From Chara braunii (lineage: Eukaryota; Streptophyta; Charophyceae; Charales; Characeae): DNA of 47,546 nt. Below, in pieces: positions 41,438-47,546 of the stretch. The notes under the pieces were generated by a model. The model saw only the letters and a list, made by a program, of their open reading frames with translations, had not been told where the DNA came from and did no database searches. Made by a program: the position numbers and the translations under genes. Numbering within the stretch: the stretch's first letter is position 1; the number at the start of each line of letters is the position of its first letter. Where the stretch lies: contig BFEA01000231.1 in NCBI GenBank assembly GCA_003427395.1, forward strand, positions 607,194-654,739. The letters are read 5' to 3'.

Positions 41438-41577
41438 AAAACAACCCGAGTGAATGCTAGAGGTGCTGATAAGAGCAGACACCACTAGCATGCTCGGGGA
41501 GGCTCCATCCATTGAAATGCTAGAGGTGCTGATAAGAGCAGCACCTGCTGGAAAGCGGGTCCAGCGTCCCTTGACAT
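41392..41577 (-). repeat. Poly(A)-tailed retroposon end, copy 1
   Basis: A 43-base T-run on the plus strand (a poly(A) tail on minus) is followed by gaaaacaacccgag, aatgctagaggtgctgata, gaggctccatccattg and agcacctgctggaaagcggg tccagcgtccc. The segment aatgctagaggtgctgataa is duplicated inside. Confidence 0.7.
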
Positions 41578-41739
41578 GTAAAAATGATTGTTATATGAGA
41601 ACATTTCAAACTGGTCTAGGCATGCCACGTGTCCTTCCCACTGAAGGAGAGTGGTCATCTGAATGGTCATCCAAAGCGACACACAAGCACACCAACGAAC
41701 TGATGAGCAGCATTGATTGCCCTCAAGCACACAATTTTT

Positions 41740-41945
41740 AAGGGTCCCCTGCCCGCCCAAAAAAATCGACGTGCGGGGCGCCCTTAAAAATTTTGTGCGA
41801 GGCCGAAACCGGCCCCGGCATCCCTGAAATGTTCCCCAAGGCCATTCTGCCGGGGCCACCCGGGCCCGCACGGGAGACCTGCCTGGCTGTGCGACCGTGC
41901 AAGCATCCGTGCGTGTCGCAGGGGGCCCGTGCGCACAGAAATGAA
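41740..41945. other. GC-rich segment, possible transposon end
   Basis: gcggggcgcccttaaaaattttgtgcgaggcc is partly an inverted repeat of acacaatttttaagggtcccc (41729-41749). The remainder is rich in ggcccggg-like words, as in the 4353 element family. Confidence 0.4.
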
Positions 41946-42044
41946 GCCTAGTAAATAAATAAAATTCTTTGAAGATGGGTGAAAAATTGAAAATCATTTG
42001 AACACCCCCTTGATTTCAACCTTTTTCTTAACTTTTTCATGTAT

Positions 42045-42239
42045 TACGATTGATTCAATTTGATTGATTGATTAATTGGTTGGGGCGGGGTCGCCCCTTC
42101 CCCGCATGCCCCAATCAATCAATCAATCAATCAATTTATTTTTTTCACTTTATTTATTTACTTATTTGATTGATTGATTGATTGAATGGGGGGAGAAGGG
42201 TCCCCCCCCTCATACACACACCCACACCCACGCACGCAT

Positions 42240-42288
<49 letters not shown>

Positions 42289-42390
42289 CGCGCGCGACGC
42301 ACGGTTTGTTTTTTTAACTTTTTTTCTTTTTCTTGATTGATTGATTGCAGAGGGGAGTGGGGTCCCCCCCCCCCCACACATACACACACA
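42045..42390. repeat. Repeated (TTGA)n - G-run - C-run - (CA)n modules
   Basis: Three modules: ttgattgattg followed by a G-rich stretch and ggtcccccc-type C-run, at 42058-42135, 42165-42290 and 42335-42400. The last two continue into (CA)n microsatellites. Confidence 0.75.
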
Positions 42391-42756
42391 CACACACACA
42401 TACACACATGTGCACACAAACATATGGCGGGACACACATACAGGAGGGTTTCCTGCCATTCGGCATGCAAACTGCCTCCCTCCCTGCTCCTCTTTTTTTT
42501 TTTTTTAATAGAAAAATTAGAACTGTGAAGAACTTGATCTCCGCAATAACAACCAAAAGGAAAAAAAAAAAAAAAAAGGAAGACTTTTGGCCCAAATGTG
42601 GTTGGGGGTGGCCACAAACATTTTTCTGCTTTTATTGTCACTTCCAAAAAATTGATTGAAATTTGATCCGGCTTCAGCTTTAATAGGCTTTGTTTGTCAA
42701 AAAGAGAGTTATGTTCACTTTGCGCCTGGTCGTTACTTTTATTTCTCTTTTCTCCA

Positions 42757-42902
42757 ATCTTTTTTTTTTTTTTTTTTTTTCAGAAACAACCCGAGCTAAT
42801 GCTAGGGGTGCTGATAGGTGCAGACACCGCTACCACTCCCGGGGAGGCTCCATCTATTGGTGGGGAGCAGCACCTGCTGGAAAAGGGGTCCAGCGTCCCA
42901 AA
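42757..42902 (-). repeat. Poly(A)-tailed retroposon end, copy 2
   Basis: A T-run (42758-42780), then cagaaacaacccgagctaat, gctaggggtgctgatagg, gaggctccatctattggtgg, ggagcagcacctgctggaaa. Parallel to 41392-41577 and 45180-45275. Confidence 0.75.
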
Positions 42903-43006
42903 ACATTATGATCTTTTGACAGCTGCTGGTCCAGCATCCCAGATTACAACAGGATAGTCTATATTGATTGATAGTTATTCGACGGGTAGCATTGATTGCC
43001 CTCTGT

Positions 43007-43130
43007 TAGGAGGGGATTGACTACCCGTTAGACCTCAGAAAAGGACACACACGCACATCACAGCATCTTAGGAGGGGATTGACTACCCGTTAGACCTCAG
43101 AAAAGGACACACACGCACATCACAGCATCT
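43007..43130. repeat. Exact 62-bp tandem duplication
   Basis: 43007-43068 and 43069-43130 are identical (taggaggggattgactaccc...). Confidence 0.95.
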
Positions 43131-45179
43131 ACCCACTTTATCTGCAATCTTTATTGGGTCTAGATGAGAGACTTGAGATTCGTGGTTCACTTCTTCGCAC
43201 ATTTTTTCGGGCGTTCGGCCCGAACCAAACGTGTGCCACCCTGCTTCCCGCAGTAAAGAGGGTTGTTTTTCTTTCTTCTTTTTTTCCCCCCAAAAAATCC
43301 CTTTATTCAAAGCAACCGGGCCCACAGTACCCAAGGCTGTACATAGTTCGAACCTACTCCGGAGGCAGAACCCCACCCCTGCAGCAATCTCGGAGGATTC
43401 CCCCCCTCCCGCCCCCCATGAAAAAAAAAAAGGAAAAGGGAGAAAAAAGCAACCTCACAGGAGCCAGAAAAAAGACAAAACAGACACCAATGCCACTGGC
43501 TAAGCTCCTCCGCCACGTTGGGTAATGAGTTTTTATTTATTTATTGATTTATTTAGTTATTTTTTTTTTTTTGTTAAAGGGAAGGAGAATTGGGCGTTCT
43601 GAACAGCATGGTGTTGTGAATATGGAGAAGAAACGTTGCAAGTTGTAGTTCCATGTACATTCGTGGAGGACATACTGATGGTTATCTGGACGCCATTCTG
43701 GCCAGATACAGATGGAAGCGGCCATGATTACAGTCAGATACACCCCAGAAAGTCTACTGACAAACTGTGTTGAAAAGTACCGGGTCTCGCTAAGGGCATA
43801 GGGGCTCGTTAGAGACTCCTCGGGGGATTCATCTTCTTGTTTACCATAGGAGGACTTACTGGAATTGTATTAGCTAATTCTGGTCTTGACATTGCTGCAC
43901 GTAAAATCTACAAGGACGTGATCGGCCCACCTATCCTCGGGAAAGAAATTGGAAAAAAAAAGTGAAAACATTTCCTCGAGGAATCCTTGTGGCGTCCTTG
44001 TGGCCCAGCCATTTCGTGCCCTTGTGCAAGGGACCTCACGAGGTCCCTTGGAGCTCAAGGATCCGTGATAATCGGGGCGGTGTAAAGCACACGTCGTCGG
44101 CGACTTTTTTCTTTGGCTGGTCCATTGGTGTTCCGCCAGCGGCTGCACAGACATCTTCGAGCCTCAACGTTGGGATCTCAGGCAACTGGTCGCCAACGGT
44201 TACTCTTGGAGGACGGCTGTCGTCGGGGGGGTTGTCTTCAATTGGGGCTGCGTCGCGGTGCATCCCGCCAGCTTTGAAGGGGTTCAACGGTCGGGAAAAT
44301 TGAATATTTTACCCGATCCCTCCCGCATCCCCGCTCATGTCGGAGACGGAAAACGTTAGAGTGCGCGTGTCGTATGCTGTCCTCTACCTTTTGCTCCTTT
44401 CATCGTGGCCGTTTGGTGGACTTCCACCGTCATCGTGGAGTAACAGCCCTGTCGTAGTCGCGATTTTGCTTCTCCTGTTCCGCATATGCCTCCTCGGCAG
44501 GGTGCCTGGGCGTACACGCAACACCGCCTCTGCAGGATTGTTTGCATCATCGTCGTTATTGGATCTTGCCATCCCGCCTCCACAAGATGACCACTGTCAT
44601 CTTCATCGTGTGTGTCCTCCTCAACGCACGTGTGTCATCGCTTCCGCTCCATCCACCCTGTTCATTTGCACTCATCATTGTCATCTATCCCGAATCGCCG
44701 TCGCCATCGTCATCTCTCACAACAGTTACTGCCATCGCCTTCAACATCCTTTGGCCATCCTCGGTGTCACCATCACCATCGCCATCACGGGAGTTGACGT
44801 CGCCATCTCGAATTTCGCCAGGCACTTTGTGTGGCCATCATTGACCATCGCGATCGCGTGACGCTTGTCACCGTTGAAGCCTGCACTCGTGGATCGTTGT
44901 CGTCGCGGTCTTTTGCCCCCCTCATTTCTTGCAATCGGACGATCGTCGTCCGTGAAGTCCAGCATTGCAGCAGCTGGCGTCGCTCGTGGAAGAACACTGC
45001 AACCCATGGCGCAGCAAACCTGAAGTATGGCCACGGTATCCAGCCCTTTGACCAGGACTTGATGAAGCGTCTTCCTCCTCCGCGCACGGATCTGTGCTCT
45101 CATTCTGCCCAATGCCCTCACCAAGTGCATAAAACTCGGTGCGCAGTGAAAATCAGGGTCGGCAAAAACAGGTTCTAAT
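43131..45179 (-). other. Unassigned segment with minus-strand open frames
   Basis: Several overlapping minus frames (44036-44287, 44384-44572, 44741-45179) have mixed composition. One contains EDNPPDDSRPPRVTV and QLPEIPTLRLEDVCAAAG. I do not recognise a family. It may be the body of a degraded retroelement or a pseudogene; the poly-T at 45180 borders it. Around 43660-43745 are words of the family-C MITE. Confidence 0.35.
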
Positions 45180-45275
45180 CTTTTTTTTTTTTTTTTTTTT
45201 TTTTTCACCGTCGGGGAGGCTCCATCTATTGGTGGGGAGCAACACCTGCTGGAAAGCGGGTCCAGCGTCCCTGAA
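45180..45275 (-). repeat. Poly(A)-tailed retroposon end, copy 3
   Basis: A T-run (45180-45205), then gtcggggaggctccatctat, tggtggggagcaacacctgc, tggaaagcgggtccagcgtc. Confidence 0.75.
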
Positions 45276-45403
45276 CATTGAAATCGTTCGTTTGATCCTA
45301 GCTGCTGATGACAGTGGGAAATAATGTGCACCTATACATGTCATTCCACGTCTGTAGCGTTTCATATCAATCTATCTACGTATATTATCCCGCATCTATC
45401 CAA

Positions 45404-45864
45404 TCTATCTCATCCTCTCGCTACTCTACGTCTACAGTACAGGGGAACACCAACCAAACCTGGAACTCTCCCGGGCCCACGGGGTAGGTTGGGACCACAG
45501 TAGTGGAGCGAGAGCAAGGCGTGTACCAGCCCCTTATCACGATGATGCACGGTGATCAGGCATTGCCGACGAGGGAAACCGGCGATACTTCTAGTGCCGA
45601 GCAGCTTGGGTCAGTCACTTGCACCTCCGCCTCCCCCCCTCCAACCCCACATTAGCGGTGTGTAATGGCCAATACTGTTGCTGCATAGCAACCAACAATA
45701 CTGATGAAGGTCCTGCCAATGCTGGCTTGGGGGCCCAACGGGTTATCTCTAGCTGGTAGAACACCAAACATGCCCAGGCATGTACGTGAGGCCAGCAGGG
45801 ATTGAACCCACGCCCCCCTGAATGAAACTTTTGTGCCTTACAAACTGAGCTAGGCCCGCAGGCC
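45404..45864 (-). repeat. tRNA-derived SINE (family 1), most complete copy
   Basis: Minus strand: head GGCCTAGCTCAGTTTGTAAG-type with A box TAGCTCAGTTTG and B box GGTTCAATCCC. The body is collinear with 23727-24140 and ends gagaggatgagat. About 460 bp. Confidence 0.8.
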
Positions 45865-45950
45865 AATGGGAGAAACTTCGGAAAGTGTCCTCCTGTAAGT
45901 GGCCAGCTACGCCAATCATCCTTTTCGCATGTAAATAATTTGACGGCTTT

Positions 45951-46153
45951 CTTTTTTTTTTTTTTTTTTTTTCCCGTTTTTTTTTTTTTTTTTTTTTTAA
46001 ATTNTTAAAAGGGCGACGGCCTTGGGATATGAGCTGATCGGCCCCAAGCAATTCATTAGTGGTCGGTCTTACTCGTTAAGTTCCACCATCTGGATTAGAA
46101 CACAGGTCTGCATTTTAACAGTTCATGAGTGTACCCACTGAGCTAGGCTAAAT
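45951..46153 (-). repeat. tRNA-derived SINE (family 2) with poly(A) tail
   Basis: Minus strand: TAGCCTAGCTCAGTGGGTAC head, tgttctaatccag (weakened B box), body with gcttggggccgatcagct, then a long A-run (45951-46000 as T on plus) with an N at 46004. One head only, unlike 38722-38941. Confidence 0.75.
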
Positions 46154-46266
46154 CCTGTGACAGGTATGGGAAGGTTGATGATGATGATGTATGTGGAGTC
46201 CTAAGCATACTGCATGCAATGCACACAAAGCCAGCCATTACACACACAAGTCGTACTGCAGTCTCA

Positions 46267-46387
46267 GGGCTTACTCTCACTAGGACTTTTTGTTCTTACC
46301 TCTGGACGTGATTGCGGTCAGAGTCATCCAGGTCTGGACGTAATTGCTGCCGGACACATTTACTAAAGTGGTTGTGTGAGTATGCTC
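46267..46387. mobile_element. MITE, family C (3-bp target duplication TCA)
   Basis: GGGCTTACTCTCACTAGGAC at the left, gtgtgagtatgctc at the right, TCA on both sides (46264-46266 and 46388-46390). The interior has two ctggacgt.attgc.g.c units. Confidence 0.8.
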
Positions 46388-46451
46388 TCAGGCCTCTACC
46401 CCACAGACTGGCGGAAAGCCTTTGGAAGAGATTTTTTGAGACTCCACTGGT

Positions 46452-46667
46452 AGTGGCAAAAGCGAGCATTTTCATTTATACTCTGCCTGCCTCCGCTTTT
46501 TCAGCATACCAACCAATCCCCGCACCTCCTCTCCTCACCGGATGGCTGAATCTAGAGAGGGTAGGACGCCCCAGGATACCCTCCAGATTCAGCCATCCCG
46601 TGTGGAGGGATTGGACGGAGTGGCGTGCTGAAAAAAAGAGGAGGCCGGCTTAGGGGCTGATGCCACT
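46452..46667. repeat. Long imperfect hairpin
   Basis: The inner stem ggatggctgaatct (46540-46553) pairs perfectly with agattcagccatcc (46585-46598), with gagggta/taccctc inside. The outer arms (cctcc.ctttttcagca, ccaatccc and agtggca) have inverse partners to 46667. Confidence 0.7.
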
Positions 46668-47489
46668 TCTCTTCTTTTCGGGGAGAAGCAAAAGAAACTG
46701 CCTTGGGCGGGCCCGCCCCTTGAGGAACGGAAAAGTGATTTCGGATCCCACTTGGCGACAATAACGGGACTTTTATGATTTTGGCGGCTGCCCAAGGGGA
46801 AAGGAACATGCTGTCACACAGAGGAGAGGACTATGTAGCCCACGAGATATTGAAAAAAAAAAAAAAAAAAAAAAAATGTCGGCCTTCTTTTTAAGAGCAG
46901 GGACGGCCATCCTCTTCTTTTGGTTTCTGGTAGAACTACTGCAGCGTGAGTCGCAGACAAACTGCCACATAGACATTTGTTTCCACTCCCCTCCGAGACC
47001 TACGGGAAGACCTGAGAAAGCGGGAAGAAGTGGTATCCTATGTGACACCCGCGGCCTAGGCCGCGGGCAATTCAGCCGCCGTGGCCGAAAAAGTCGGCCG
47101 CGGCCGCAGCCTGTTTTTTTAATATTTTTTTATACCCCTAAAAATAAGTCAAAAAAAAAAAAAAAAAAAAACGGTTTGTAGGGCTTGGAAAACCCTACAA
47201 TCCTATATTTTTTATTTTGGAATCCGACTTCGTTTAAGATTTTTTAAAAATGAAAAACGAAATTCGATTTAAACAAATTATTATAAAAAAAAAGAACGAA
47301 AAGCAGGATTTTTGTTTTGTCATTTTGTATCATCAGGGACATGGTCGCTGAGTTGTCCTGTAATTTTTGAGAAATGTTTTTTGGGTTTGTGTCGGGAAAT
47401 TGGGTGTTTAAAATAAATTAAGATGCAAAAATCGAAAACAAATAAAGAAAAAAAGGGGTCAGGCGGGGGTTGGGGTGAGTTTGTGTGTT

Positions 47490-47490
<1 letters not shown>
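46668..47490. other. Unassigned AT-rich end region
   Basis: It contains A-runs at 46854-46876 and 47152-47171, a perfect 20-bp palindrome at 47048-47067 and GC-rich gccgcggccgc at 47095-47106. No gene is recognised. Confidence 0.5.

Positions 47491-47546
<56 letters not shown>
47491..47546. repeat. (GA)n microsatellite at the window end
   Basis: GA tract continuing to the last base. Confidence 0.95.

Overview
The window is nuclear DNA from a repeat-rich eukaryote, most probably of the green plant lineage. The evidence is spliced exons with GT-AG borders, U6 snRNA retropseudogenes, tRNA-derived SINEs with poly(A) tails, a Ty3/gypsy fragment, a Met-tRNA-type primer site, dense microsatellites, and a short TTTAGGG-type telomere motif. 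A large-genome streptophyte alga such as Chara would fit, but that is an inference and the sequence alone does not prove it. It is a draft assembly: it holds N gaps, and an uncut Nextera mate-pair junction adapter lies at 12061-12098.

One convincing host gene spans 15406-33870 on the plus strand. It has four exons (15406-15657, 30574-30690, 32133-32345, 33706-33870) separated by three phase-0 introns with GT-AG ends. The joined product of about 248 residues carries a von Hippel-Lindau (VHL) beta domain. It aligns without gaps to human VHL across the first splice junction and keeps three of the four prolyl-hydroxylation reader residues (Tyr98, His115, Trp117), with Thr for Ser111. A short F-box-like/SOCS-box-like helix, LPPDLLLLIVKYF, sits at the C terminus. 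The simplest reading is a substrate receptor of a ubiquitin ligase. Intron 1 is about 14.9 kb and full of mobile elements.

Layout. 1-8.0 kb: a nest of non-autonomous hAT-like elements (CAGGGTNACC ends, 8-bp target duplications) sitting in (TA)n tracts, with foldback and internally deleted derivatives. 8.0-9.7 kb: purine tracts and low-complexity DNA. 9.7-11.7 kb: tRNA-derived SINE pieces in inverted orientation. 11.78-12.10 kb: an assembly chimera. 12.8-13.3 kb: first MITEs. 15.4 kb: exon 1. 15.7-30.5 kb: intron 1, with seven hairpin MITEs, two U6 pseudogenes, a SINE, an LTR and a minus-strand gypsy fragment (26.6-29.3 kb). 30.5-33.9 kb: exons 2-4. 33.9-47.5 kb: MITEs, SINEs, poly(A) retroposon tails, tandem duplications, a 309-N gap and microsatellites, with no recognisable gene.

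Most long open frames in the window are low-complexity or repeat-derived and are not listed as genes.
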